Of a stretch of 64,000 nucleotides of DNA, positions 17,618-26,718 are shown in pieces. A program made the translations under genes and the position numbers. The first letter of the stretch is position 1. Each line of letters starts with the position of its first letter. The stretch lies in assembly GCF_029087225.1 (NCBI RefSeq), contig NZ_JARFJD010000002.1, positions 434,001 through 498,000 on the forward strand, in the 5' to 3' direction. Below the pieces are notes generated by a model. It was not told the DNA's origin. It saw only the letters and a program-made list of their open reading frames with translations, and ran no database searches. The DNA comes from Limnobacter olei (GTDB lineage Bacteria > Pseudomonadota > Gammaproteobacteria > Burkholderiales > Burkholderiaceae_B).

Positions 17618-20600
17618 TTAATGCGAACCCTGATGATCATCCGCAAGCAGCGTCAAGTTACCACCGATGGCTGCGGTGTTAATTGACAGCACCTGCTCAC
17701 AAACCAGCCTGTAATCTGGATAAACGCCATGCTCATCGGCCAACACCAGAGGAATGATTGTTCCCGGGTGTTTTGCCAGGAGATTGCACACCCTTTTCAA
17801 GATTTCTGTGTTTTCCGGGTGACAAATTACCAGGTTGATATTGCCAAGATCAATTTCAGACAACACCTCGGCATTCGCGATCAAATGTGGGTTTCGGTCA
17901 TCGTCTGCGAGCTCACAAACCGGCACATTCCCGGTGCTCAGCACCGCGTCAATTTGTTGTTCAAGCAAAGTAAGGTCCTGTGCAGTGCACCAAATCCGGC
18001 CACGGGGTCGGCAGCGGTAAAGGTTTTGTTCACCTGTGGGGCCGTGCAATTCTTGGTCCTGCATATTCTTAAGCTGAGGCAGGCGCATCAAGGTAGGCAA
18101 ATAATGCGGGCCACCTGCCTTGGGCCCGGTTCCCGATTTGCCATGCCCACCAAATGGCTGGCTACCCACCACAGCACCTACCATGTTTCGGTTCACATAC
18201 ACGTTGCCAGCTTGCGTGGTGTTGCAAACCAGATCGATGGTGGATTGAATGCGGCTGTGAATGCCAAAAGTAAGGGCGTAACCGGTAGCATTCAATTCAT
18301 GAAGCAAGGCGGGCAAGTGGTCGACCTTGAAACGCAAGACATGCAGTACCGGGCCAAACACCTCTTGCTGCAGTTCATACAAGTGCTGTAGTTCGATCAG
18401 GGTCGGCACCGCAAAGTGACCCGCGACGCAGAGATCCACGCGTTCCGCCCGGAACACGGGAAATCCATTTGCGTTCATGTTTTCAATGTGGGTATTCACT
18501 GCTTGCCATGCGTCTCGATCAATCAGGGGTCCAAGATCGGTGGAAAAAAATGCAGGGTCACCCACCTGTAGCTCCTGCATTGCGGCTTTTAGAAGAGCGA
18601 TGAGGCTGTCGGCAATATCCTCTTGCACACACAGCACCCGCAGTGCCGAACAACGCTGCCCCGCACTTCCAAAAGCCGATTCAAGCGCATCCCCGACCAC
18701 TTGTTCAAGCAATGCCGAAGAGTCAACCACCATGGCATTTTGTCCGCCTGTTTCAGCAATCAGCAAGGGGAGGCTTTGCAAACAGTCACGATTCAACAAA
18801 CTGGCGTGAATGTGCTTGGCCGCCGCATTAGAGCCCGTGAACAAGACGGTATCCACTGCAGGATAACTGCATAGCCAGGAACCCACTTCCCAATCGCCAT
18901 AGACCAGCTGCAACACCTCCACAGGCACGCCTGCCTTGTGCAACAGCGTTGCTGCATAACATGCAATGTGCGGCGTTTGCTCGGCGGGCTTGGCCACCAC
19001 CACGTGCCCACTGGCCAGTGCACCCACCACCTGCCCCATAAAAATGGCCAAAGGAAAATTCCAGGGGCTGATGCACACCGCAAGGCGCGGTGTTGATTCG
19101 GATTGCGATGCACGCAAGGTGGAAACCTGGGCTGCATAGTAGCGGCAAAAATCAACGGCTTCGCGCACTTCCATGTGGGCATTGGGGATGGTTTTTCTGG
19201 CTTCGTGAACCAGCAGGTTAATCAATGGAAGCTGATGACTCTCGAGCAGCTCCGCTGCTTGCAACAAGACAGTCGCCCAGTGTTCTGGCCCTTTCTCAAA
19301 CCAGTCGCCACCCGTGCTGCGCGATCGAAAAGCAACACCCAATGCGGATTGCACCTGCCCATGTGTGTTGTAAGCCAAGGGTTCCAAATCCGCAAAGGTT
19401 CCGCTACCTACGGCTTGATGAAGTTGCTGCACAGTGCGTTTGCAATACAAATCTAGCCCGCTTGAGTTCAGGCGATTGGCACCAAACAAATTCGGTGCAG
19501 GTACGCAGGCAGGGTTGGCTTGAACGCCATGCCTACGCAAGGTGAGAACCGGGTGTTCCAGCAGTTCATTCACGTCCACATTCGGATCCACCATCTGATT
19601 AACGAACGAGGTGTTGGCGCCATTTTCCAGCAAACGGCGCACCAGGTAGGGAAGCAATGTTTGGTGAGTGCCCACAGGCGCATAAATTCTGGCACGGCTG
19701 TAAAGCCCCTCACCCATGCCATGCAAACACTGCATCTCGAACTGCCGCACATTCAGTTGCTCGGCCATGTGCTGAACAGCGGCGTACGTATGCGCGTTGT
19801 GGGTGGCAAATTGTGGGTAAATGAAATCGGCATTGCGCAACATCAGCTCCGCACAACACAGGTATGAAAGATCGGTGTGAACCTTCTGGGTAAACACCGG
19901 GAAATGTGCCAAACCCTGTATTTGGCAACGCTTGATTTCACTGTCCCAATATGCACCTTTGACCAATCGAACCTGGATAATCCGTTCACTGGCGCGTGCC
20001 AGTGCAGCGACAAATCGAACCACAGCTGTTGCTCGGGTTTGATAGGCCTGAACCGCCAACCCAAGACCATTCCAGCGCTTTAATTCAGGCTCGAAGGCCA
20101 AGCGTGTGAACAGGTCGAGTGATAATTCGAGACGCTCGCTTTCCTCTGCATCCACATTGAATGCAATGTTGTGCTGCTTGGCTGAAAGTGCCAGTGCGTA
20201 AAGCCGCGGGTACAGTTCGGCTTGTACGCGTTGTTCTTGCCACACGGTGTATCGCGGGTGCAATGCCGACAACTTCACAGAAATACCGTGACCGTCGATT
20301 ACGCCTTTGGAATTACTTTGTCCAATCACATGGATTGCATGCAAGTAGCTGCTGAAGTAAGCCTGCGCGTCCGCTTCACACAAAGCCGCTTCCCCCAGCA
20401 TGTCGAAGGAATAGGTAAAGCCCTGCGAGGATTTCGCACGGCTGCTGCGCAAAGCCTCCTCAATGTTTTGGGCAGCAACAAACTGCTGCCCCATGAATTT
20501 CACCGCCTGTTCCACCGCAGCACGAACGAGGCCTTCAGTGCTATGTGCGATCAAGCGCCGAAGGGTGGAGTACAGGGTGTTGTCATCTGGAATTTGAATC

Positions 20601-21028
20601 CAATGACCGGCCATGAACAAACCCCAGGTGCCTGCATTCACAAACAGGGACGTGCTGTTCCCCAAGTGAGCCGCCCAATTCGCATGGCTTAATTTGTCGC
20701 GAATCAAATCATCGCGTGTTTGGGTATCCGGAATTCGCAACAGAGCCTCGGCAAGACACATCAGCGCAACGCCCTCCTGGGTGGACAAGCGATACTCCGC
20801 CATCCACTGGTGGACGCCTGCACGGTGTTTTTGCACCTCATATAAACGCTTTACATGCCCGAGTGCGGCCTGTTTGATGACATCAAACCCGGTGTCAGGC
20901 CAATCGCATTGTTCAAGCAGGTTGCGCACTCGCTGTGTTTCATCCACCCGAGTCAGTGCATCTATTTCAGTGCGCAAACGGTCCAGCTCAGCCTGCATGT
21001 TCAGCCCAGTCAAACGAACGCTGCACAT
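17618..21028 (-). CDS. putA: Bifunctional proline dehydrogenase / glutamate semialdehyde dehydrogenase PutA
   Basis: PutA oxidises proline to glutamate in two steps, first with FAD and the quinone pool, then with NAD. The proline dehydrogenase part (about residues 190-480) shows RLVKGAYWDSEIKR near 354, YAPVGTHQTLLPYLVRRLLE and NGANTSFVNQM. The aldehyde dehydrogenase part (about 560-1000) shows SPWNFPLAIFMG, E759 in LLIAETGGQNAM and the catalytic cysteine C793 in GSAGQRCSALR. A C-terminal domain of about 130 residues follows. At 1136 residues it lacks the N-terminal ribbon-helix-helix repressor of E. coli PutA. The ATG at 21028 has GGGAG just before it and overlaps the arginase 3' end by 41 bases. 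An ATG 10 codons in is the alternative. Confidence 0.96.
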   Translation of the reverse strand: MCSVRLTGLNMQAELDRLRTEIDALTRVDETQRVRNLLEQCDWPDTGFDVIKQAALGHVKRLYEVQKHRAGVHQWMAEYRLSTQEGVALMCLAEALLRIPDTQTRDDLIRDKLSHANWAAHLGNSTSLFVNAGTWGLFMAGHWIQIPDDNTLYSTLRRLIAHSTEGLVRAAVEQAVKFMGQQFVAAQNIEEALRSSRAKSSQGFTYSFDMLGEAALCEADAQAYFSSYLHAIHVIGQSNSKGVIDGHGISVKLSALHPRYTVWQEQRVQAELYPRLYALALSAKQHNIAFNVDAEESERLELSLDLFTRLAFEPELKRWNGLGLAVQAYQTRATAVVRFVAALARASERIIQVRLVKGAYWDSEIKRCQIQGLAHFPVFTQKVHTDLSYLCCAELMLRNADFIYPQFATHNAHTYAAVQHMAEQLNVRQFEMQCLHGMGEGLYSRARIYAPVGTHQTLLPYLVRRLLENGANTSFVNQMVDPNVDVNELLEHPVLTLRRHGVQANPACVPAPNLFGANRLNSSGLDLYCKRTVQQLHQAVGSGTFADLEPLAYNTHGQVQSALGVAFRSRSTGGDWFEKGPEHWATVLLQAAELLESHQLPLINLLVHEARKTIPNAHMEVREAVDFCRYYAAQVSTLRASQSESTPRLAVCISPWNFPLAIFMGQVVGALASGHVVVAKPAEQTPHIACYAATLLHKAGVPVEVLQLVYGDWEVGSWLCSYPAVDTVLFTGSNAAAKHIHASLLNRDCLQSLPLLIAETGGQNAMVVDSSALLEQVVGDALESAFGSAGQRCSALRVLCVQEDIADSLIALLKAAMQELQVGDPAFFSTDLGPLIDRDAWQAVNTHIENMNANGFPVFRAERVDLCVAGHFAVPTLIELQHLYELQQEVFGPVLHVLRFKVDHLPALLHELNATGYALTFGIHSRIQSTIDLVCNTTQAGNVYVNRNMVGAVVGSQPFGGHGKSGTGPKAGGPHYLPTLMRLPQLKNMQDQELHGPTGEQNLYRCRPRGRIWCTAQDLTLLEQQIDAVLSTGNVPVCELADDDRNPHLIANAEVLSEIDLGNINLVICHPENTEILKRVCNLLAKHPGTIIPLVLADEHGVYPDYRLVCEQVLSINTAAIGGNLTLLADDHQGSH

Positions 21029-21926
21029 GCCGCTCCCAATGCGGATTCAGAAGAACTGTCAGCAACTCCACTGCACGCTGCGCACTGCTGCCAGTGGGGT
21101 CTGCGGCAGGGTTTAACTCAACCAGATCGACCGACCCAACACAACCGGTTTGAGCAATGCGCGCCATGCAATATCGAAGCGAATCAAGCTGCAAGCCACC
21201 GTCTTCCGGTGTACTCACGCCGGGTAACACCAAGGGGTCAAGGCAATCCACATCGAAGCTCACGTGCAAATGAGTACCTGGCTCAATGTCGCTCAGTGCA
21301 ATATTCATGGCCTGAATAATTCCACGCCCTTGTATGTGCCTCATGGTAACCATGGGCAAAGCCGCGCGGCGCACCGCGCGGCGCTCCTCGGGGTCAACAG
21401 AACGCACACCCAATAATCGAATTTGAGAAGCGCGCAAGGCTGGGGAGAACCCGGCAAGCTCGGTCAACTCAGAAGGTCCCTGACCACACAGCGCGGTCAA
21501 TGGCATGCCATGCATATTGCCGGTGATCGAAGTATTGGCCGTATTGAAGTCAGCATGCGCATCCAGCCACAACACCCGCAGTTCTTTGTTCTGACGTTGG
21601 CAATTCGATGCCACCGCACTGATTGACCCCATGGCCAGCGAATGATCGCCACCCAGCAATACGGGAATATCGCCAACATTCAATGCTGCGGCCACTGCGG
21701 CATACACTGCCCGATTCCATGCCAGTACTTCATGAAAATTCCGATACCCCTGCACCTCGACATACGGTTCAGATGTCTGTATTTTCAGATCGCCGCGGTC
21801 AATCACTTTGCAACCGATTTTTTGCAAACCCTGCTGAACACCGGCACGCCTTAGTGCACAAGGACCCAGTGCAGCACCAGCCATATTTGCGCCGGCATCG
21901 CACGGGGCACCGATCAGTGAAATCAT
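20988..21926 (-). CDS. rocF: Arginase
   Basis: Arginase hydrolyses L-arginine to ornithine and urea using two manganese ions. In this 312-residue protein the metal ligands are visible: H95 in LGGDHSLAMGS, D122/H124/D126 in DAHADFNT and D225/D227 in SFDVDCLDP. GNMHGMPL is also typical. The ATG at 21926 is chosen because GGAGGT lies just before it and the ATGA overlaps the ocd stop by 4 bases, a sign of translational coupling. An ATG 8 codons upstream is less likely. With ocd and putA it makes a route arginine, ornithine, proline, glutamate. No urease gene is in the window. Confidence 0.95.
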   Translation of the reverse strand: MISLIGAPCDAGANMAGAALGPCALRRAGVQQGLQKIGCKVIDRGDLKIQTSEPYVEVQGYRNFHEVLAWNRAVYAAVAAALNVGDIPVLLGGDHSLAMGSISAVASNCQRQNKELRVLWLDAHADFNTANTSITGNMHGMPLTALCGQGPSELTELAGFSPALRASQIRLLGVRSVDPEERRAVRRAALPMVTMRHIQGRGIIQAMNIALSDIEPGTHLHVSFDVDCLDPLVLPGVSTPEDGGLQLDSLRYCMARIAQTGCVGSVDLVELNPAADPTGSSAQRAVELLTVLLNPHWERHVQRSFDWAEHAG

Positions 21927-22951
21927 GCGACCTCCCCGTGTTTCAAACAACTGTACAAGTTCTTGGGATCCGGCAGTTCAGGGATCAAGGACAGTGATTC
22001 AAGTTCACCCTGTGCAAGCGCCAACCTGTGCATGTAACGCATCGCGGAAAAATCTTCGAGCGCAAAACCCACCGAGTCAAACACGGTGATTTGATCCGGC
22101 GCTGTACGCCCAAGCGCAAAACCGGTCAGCACTTCCCACAACTCCGTCACTGGAAAATCCTTGGGCATTTGCTGGATCTCACCCTCAATCCGCGTTTGCG
22201 GTTCATATTCAACAAATACGCGGGCGTCGCGAAGAATATCGGGGTGAAGCTCAGTTTTGCCGGGGCAGTCGCCGCCGATGGCATTGATGTGAACGCCTGG
22301 CCTGAGCATGTTTTTGGTCAACACGCTGGCATGGGTTTTTGCGGCTGTGGCAGTGGTGATCACGTCAACCTCACGTACAGCTTCCGGGACACTTTTGCAC
22401 AATATAGTCTTCAAGCCGAGTTCATACAAATGATTGGCCAGTTTTTCTGTCGCCGAAAAATCGGTGTCGTACAAATAAAACGTGTCAATTCCGAGCAGTT
22501 CGTGAAATGCAACGGCCTGAAACTCGCTTTGCGCACCATTGCCAATCAGCGCCATGCAGCGCACTGCTGGATTGGCCATGTGCCGTGCTGCGAGTGCAGA
22601 AGTCGCGGCAGTGCGCAACGCGGTGATCAACGTCAATTCACTGACAAACTCCGGCAGGCCGGTTTCTACACGCGCGAGAACACCAAAGGCCATGACCGTG
22701 GGCAATTCATGCCGGTGATTGTTGGGATGCCCGTTGACATATTTGAAACCATAGGTTTGTCCATCACTGATTGGCATGATTTCAATCACGCCCTGTGCAG
22801 AATGACTCGCCAGGCGCGCCGACTTGTCAAACTGCTCCCAGCGCTTGAAATCGTGATCAATCTCGTTAACCATTCCCCGAATACAGTGGGCCAGGCCAGT
22901 CCGTGAAATCAGTGTTGCCGCGCCTTGCGCGCTCAGGAATAAGGTGCGCAT
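21923..22951 (-). CDS. ocd: Ornithine cyclodeaminase
   Basis: Ornithine cyclodeaminase converts ornithine to proline and ammonia with bound NAD. The 342-residue protein shows the Rossmann-type motif ALIGNGAQSEFQA, the substrate region FKYVNGHPNNH, and INAIGGDCPGKTELHPDIL, which is characteristic of true ornithine cyclodeaminases rather than mu-crystallin-like reductases. The ATG at 22951 is preferred because GAGGGAG lies 8 bases before it; a longer frame from 23014 would run towards the regulator. It is the first gene of the ocd-arginase-putA operon, divergent from an Lrp-type regulator gene. Confidence 0.94.
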   Translation of the reverse strand: MRTLFLSAQGAATLISRTGLAHCIRGMVNEIDHDFKRWEQFDKSARLASHSAQGVIEIMPISDGQTYGFKYVNGHPNNHRHELPTVMAFGVLARVETGLPEFVSELTLITALRTAATSALAARHMANPAVRCMALIGNGAQSEFQAVAFHELLGIDTFYLYDTDFSATEKLANHLYELGLKTILCKSVPEAVREVDVITTATAAKTHASVLTKNMLRPGVHINAIGGDCPGKTELHPDILRDARVFVEYEPQTRIEGEIQQMPKDFPVTELWEVLTGFALGRTAPDQITVFDSVGFALEDFSAMRYMHRLALAQGELESLSLIPELPDPKNLYSCLKHGEVA

Positions 22952-23088
22952 CGCATACTCCCTCACCTGCTGAATTGCAAGTAGAAACACCATTGTGCTG
23001 CCCAGTGAAGGCAATCAAAAGCACACAATTTGCTTACAAAATGGCAATTTTCTTGCACAATGACAGCATCAACCTACACTTCGATAGC

Positions 23089-23511
23089 ATGGATGCTTTA
23101 GATCGCCAACTTTTGGGACTGCTCCGTACCAATGCCAGGTTAAGCATCGCGGCGTTGGCCCACCATCTGAAAGTGTCCCGCGGCACAGTGACCAATCGAA
23201 TCAACAAGCTGGAGAGCTCAGGCGTGATCGTGGGCTACAGTGTCAAATTGCGGCCTGACACAACACCCAATCTGATTGTCGCCTGGATGAGTATTTTGAT
23301 TGAAGGCAATGACAGCCGCACGGTGCTGGCGAAGTTGCTCGGGGAACCTGGGGTAACCGCCATTCACAGCACCAATGGACGATGGGACTTACTGGTCGAG
23401 TTGCAGGCAGAAAACCTGACCGGGCTGTCCGGAATTTTGGAACGAATTCGACTCATCAAGGGCATCAGTAACACCGAGACCAGCATTCATCTATCAAGCT
23501 ACAAAAGCTGA
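23089..23511 (+). CDS. Lrp/AsnC-family regulator, probably of the arginine/proline operon
   Basis: This 140-residue protein has the Lrp/AsnC plan: a winged helix-turn-helix (DALDRQLLGLLRTNARLS then IAALAHHLKVSRGTVTNRINKLESSG) and a C-terminal RAM ligand domain with GVTAIHSTNGRWDLLVEL. The ATG at 23089 matches the family N-terminus; longer frames from 22903 or 23041 add unlike residues and overlap the divergent ocd promoter region. It is divergent from ocd with 137 bases between starts. Because PutA lacks its own DNA-binding domain, this protein is the likely controller, as PutR is in alphaproteobacteria. That link is inference. Confidence 0.9.
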   Translation: MDALDRQLLGLLRTNARLSIAALAHHLKVSRGTVTNRINKLESSGVIVGYSVKLRPDTTPNLIVAWMSILIEGNDSRTVLAKLLGEPGVTAIHSTNGRWDLLVELQAENLTGLSGILERIRLIKGISNTETSIHLSSYKS

Positions 23512-23587
23512 GTAATTTGCAGACAATCGCGGAACCAAGCTTGGATTTTGTCAACTCACTACAATATCCATCCTCGCGACCTGACTT

Positions 23588-24724
23588 ATGTTCAAGGCAA
23601 ACCAAATTGCTGTCTGCGACGCAAAAGCGGTTGAGGAACCCTCTGCTTCCGAGGAAGCTTCAACACAACACATGCCTTCAGTTTCAAGCGCAGCGAACAC
23701 AATTGCTAGATTGTCCCTTCCTGGTTTGTTGGCGAACCGGTGTCAATTACCCAATCAATCCGAGCTATCGAGCTCACGTGCAATAAAAACGGCCGACGGC
23801 AAGTGGCCTAAAGTAATAACAAAAGAAAAGCTGGGTGATGGATTTGTGCCAAGCAGCCTGAAAACACACTACACCAAACCGCCCGCACCAGACTGCAAAA
23901 AGGCTGGGCTAGATGAAATTCCACTACTTGACGCACGCCTGCACCTTGTTACCTCAGGGCAAGATGATGCAGCCATGAAACGCAATTTGGACTACATTTT
24001 CAATCAGCCAGTGAACCCAATCGTGATTTGCCTGGCGGATCAAAAACTTCAACAGTTCAAGACTCAGATACCGCAAGTTCAACCCTCGCACCTGGAACAG
24101 CTTGCCCCGCTTCGCCGTGGTGGTTCAGAAACACTGAAACATCGAAATGCACACCACAACGTCGCCTTGGCGAATTGGGATCTGGCCAGCACCATCGTCC
24201 ACGAAACCGCCAAGCGCAGGGAACCTGCAACGCCGCAGGCCATTCGCAATTTGTTCATTCGAATCAATACGGTGCTGATGCAAGAAATTCACAACAGTAC
24301 GGGTGGGAAAGTAAGGCAACTGAACAATGTGTGGGTTGGACCCTGTGACGCCAAAGGCAGCACCGACCCTCACCCAAGCCGCCTTGCAGTACCCGGCTCA
24401 ATGGTTAACACCGAATTGAACACCTTGTGCAACGAAGTGGCCGAAGAATTGAACCTGGGCAATGTCAACCCGATTTTGCTGGCGGCAAAAACCGCCATGA
24501 AAGGAATTTCAATTCATCCTTTCTCGGATGGCAACGGCAGAACCTGCCGCCTGATTGCTGATTTTGTCCTGCTGAGATCAGGACTATTACCCGCTTGCTT
24601 TGACGATGAAAGCAAAAACATAATGGTGTTCCCGAGGATTGCGCCTGACATGAACCACAACACAACCAGTGCAGCAAATTTGATGATGGATGCACTGCAA
24701 AGAAGCTACCAACAATTTGATTAA
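23588..24724 (+). CDS. Fic-domain protein with long N-terminal extension
   Basis: Residues 310-321 read HPFSDGNGRTCR, a complete Fic motif with catalytic histidine H310, the acidic residue and both arginines. Fic enzymes usually transfer AMP or another phosphate-containing group to hydroxyl side chains of target proteins. The core fold appears over about residues 195-375, with the flap region around VRQLNNVWVG. The first 150 residues match nothing I recognise; they are polar, rich in Ser, Lys and Pro, with no signal peptide. I see no S/T-x-x-x-E-G/N inhibitory helix and no antitoxin gene next to it. The start at 23588 lacks a clear ribosome site. It could be an effector or a stand-alone regulator of a host protein; target unknown. 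Confidence 0.85.
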   Translation: MFKANQIAVCDAKAVEEPSASEEASTQHMPSVSSAANTIARLSLPGLLANRCQLPNQSELSSSRAIKTADGKWPKVITKEKLGDGFVPSSLKTHYTKPPAPDCKKAGLDEIPLLDARLHLVTSGQDDAAMKRNLDYIFNQPVNPIVICLADQKLQQFKTQIPQVQPSHLEQLAPLRRGGSETLKHRNAHHNVALANWDLASTIVHETAKRREPATPQAIRNLFIRINTVLMQEIHNSTGGKVRQLNNVWVGPCDAKGSTDPHPSRLAVPGSMVNTELNTLCNEVAEELNLGNVNPILLAAKTAMKGISIHPFSDGNGRTCRLIADFVLLRSGLLPACFDDESKNIMVFPRIAPDMNHNTTSAANLMMDALQRSYQQFD

Positions 24725-24741
24725 TTCAAACGATCGTTTGA
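24724..24741. promoter_or_regulatory. Operator-like palindrome upstream of the AtuA-family gene
   Basis: Within ATTCAAACGATCGTTTGA, the 16 bases TCAAACGATCGTTTGA at 24726-24741 form a perfect palindrome. The core CAAAC-N4-GTTTG fits the published PsrA (TetR family) box. It ends 55 bases before the AtuA-family start. The same 18-base site occurs with three changes at 28851-28868, in front of an operon containing a TetR gene. Confidence 0.65.
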
Positions 24742-24796
24742 TTTATTACAAATGGCTTTGCTATGATGGACTTCCCAAAATCATTAACAAGTGACC

Positions 24797-26578
24797 ATGA
24801 GCATGCCAACCCCAAACACCATCAAAATCGGCGGCGCCTGCGGCTTTTGGGGCGACAGTAGCCTGGGCACTGAACAACTGCTGAAGGTTCCGGGAATACA
24901 GTACATCACCTACGATTACCTTGCGGAACTGACCCTGGCCATCATGGCGGGCATGCGCATGAAAAACCCGGAGCACGGATATGCACTCGACTTCATTGAC
25001 CTGATGAAGAAGACCCTGCCCGCGGCCAAATCCAAAGGCATCAAGATTATCGCGAACGCAGGCGGGCTTAACCCTGCCGGTTGTGCAGCGGCCTTGCAGC
25101 AAGCCATGATAGAGGCTGGCCACACCATTCGAATTGGCGTGGTCAGCGGCGATGACGCAACAGGCACCCTTGGCCAACTGCGCAAGGATGGCGTTGAATT
25201 GCGAGACCAACATTCAAGCCAGGCTGCACCGCCATTTTTTCTGACAGCCAATGCCTACTTGGGTGCTTTTCCTATTGCAGCTGCACTGGATGCCGGCGCT
25301 GACATTGTGATTACCGGCCGTGTGGTCGACAGTGCCATGGTGTTGGGCGCACTGGTGCATGAATTCAAGTGGCAAACCACAGACTTGAACCCGCTTGCGC
25401 AGGGCAGCCTGGCAGGTCACATAGTGGAGTGCGGCGCACAGGCCACCGGCGGGCTGTTCACAGATTGGCAACAAGTGCCTGACTGGGCCAACATTGGTTA
25501 CCCGATTGTGGAAGTGGCTGCGGATGGAAGCTTTGAGTTGAGCAAACCGGAAGGTACAGGCGGCTTGGTGAACAAAGCCGTGGCCACCGAGCAATTGCTT
25601 TACGAAATTCATGACCCGGCCAACTATGCCCTGCCCGATGTGGTGTGCGACTTCACCACAGTGAACATTGAAGAAACCGGCCCGAACCGGGTACGGATTT
25701 ATGGAGCCACTGGCAAAGCACCCAGCGAATTGTACAAAGTGTGTGCCACATATCCAGAAGGTTTTCGGTGTATTGGCATGCTGTCGATTGTGGGGTTTGA
25801 TGCGCATGCCAAGGCAAAGCGCACAGGCGAAACCATTCTGGAACGCACACGCGCCATGTTCAAGCGCCAAGGTTTGGCAGACTACACAAGCACGTCAATA
25901 GAAATCATTGGCAGTGAAACCGATTTGGGCCCACATGCCCAGGTACGGTTGGGTCACGAAGCCATGATGCGCATCGCAATTACGCACAGCGACAAGAAAG
26001 CTGCAACAATTTTCTCTCGTGAAATTGCCCCGGCAGGCACCAGCTATGCGCCGGGTACCAGTGGCAACTTTGGTATGGGACGCCCCAATGTAACGCCCTT
26101 GGTAAAAATGTTCAGCTGCTTTGTGCCAAAAAACATGCAAACTGCGATTGTTCAGGTAGGCGGTGAAAACATTCAATACCAAGAACCGGAACACCCCAAG
26201 GCACGCGCTGAAACCCGCCCGACTAATGAACAGTCATTTGGCGAAGTAACCGTGCCCCGCGAGCTATTGGGCAAACGCTTGATTGAAATTGCACACGGCC
26301 GCAGCGGCGACAAAGGCGACACCAGCAACGTGGGCATTGTGGCCAGAAAGCTGGAGTATTGGCCCGTGCTGCGGCATTTACTGCGTCCCGAGAATGTAAA
26401 AAATCACTTGGCTCACTTGGTGAAAGGTGAGGTTCACACTTTCGAGCTACCTCAAGTTCAAGCCTTTAATCTCGTTATGAAAGAAGCACTCGATGGTGGT
26501 GGCATGACCTCGATGAGAAACGACCCACTGGGCAAGGGCATGGCCCAAGTGTTGCTGAACATGAAAATTACCGAATAA
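24797..26578 (+). CDS. AtuA-family (DUF1446) protein
   Basis: This 593-residue protein belongs to the acyclic terpene utilisation AtuA/DUF1446 family. The N-terminal part shows KIGGACGFWGDS, KIIANAGGLNPAGCA, DIVITGRVVDSAMVLG and HIVECGAQATGGLFTDW. The last 110 residues, beginning RELLGKRLIEIAHGRSGDKGDTSNVG, form the AtuA-like ferredoxin-fold domain that is a separate protein in some species. AtuA is needed for citronellol/geraniol use in Pseudomonas, but its reaction is not known. No acyl-CoA carboxylase or other atu gene lies beside it. ATG 24797 or GTG 24791 are both possible; neither has a good ribosome site. A palindromic operator lies just upstream. Confidence 0.88.
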   Translation: MSMPTPNTIKIGGACGFWGDSSLGTEQLLKVPGIQYITYDYLAELTLAIMAGMRMKNPEHGYALDFIDLMKKTLPAAKSKGIKIIANAGGLNPAGCAAALQQAMIEAGHTIRIGVVSGDDATGTLGQLRKDGVELRDQHSSQAAPPFFLTANAYLGAFPIAAALDAGADIVITGRVVDSAMVLGALVHEFKWQTTDLNPLAQGSLAGHIVECGAQATGGLFTDWQQVPDWANIGYPIVEVAADGSFELSKPEGTGGLVNKAVATEQLLYEIHDPANYALPDVVCDFTTVNIEETGPNRVRIYGATGKAPSELYKVCATYPEGFRCIGMLSIVGFDAHAKAKRTGETILERTRAMFKRQGLADYTSTSIEIIGSETDLGPHAQVRLGHEAMMRIAITHSDKKAATIFSREIAPAGTSYAPGTSGNFGMGRPNVTPLVKMFSCFVPKNMQTAIVQVGGENIQYQEPEHPKARAETRPTNEQSFGEVTVPRELLGKRLIEIAHGRSGDKGDTSNVGIVARKLEYWPVLRHLLRPENVKNHLAHLVKGEVHTFELPQVQAFNLVMKEALDGGGMTSMRNDPLGKGMAQVLLNMKITE

Positions 26579-26718
26579 TCTTCACCTGTTTGAAGGGGTA
26601 CACCACGTTGGGCGGACCCCCTAGCTAGTTATCTTTTTCCTACACGGTGTCTCCGTTAGTGAAAGTGTGAGGCGAGATCCAGAAAGCGCCTACTACATCC
26701 AACACACAGGAGAACACC

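Noticed and set aside
22028-22906. Open frame of 292 codons on the plus strand
   Set aside because: Antisense to the ornithine cyclodeaminase gene, which has clear motifs. No independent support.
26595-26640. Terminator after the AtuA-family gene
   Set aside because: GGGGT and ACCCC could pair, but the loop is 16 bases and the T run is 12 bases away. CTAGCTAG at 26621 is palindromic but short. Nothing firm can be said.
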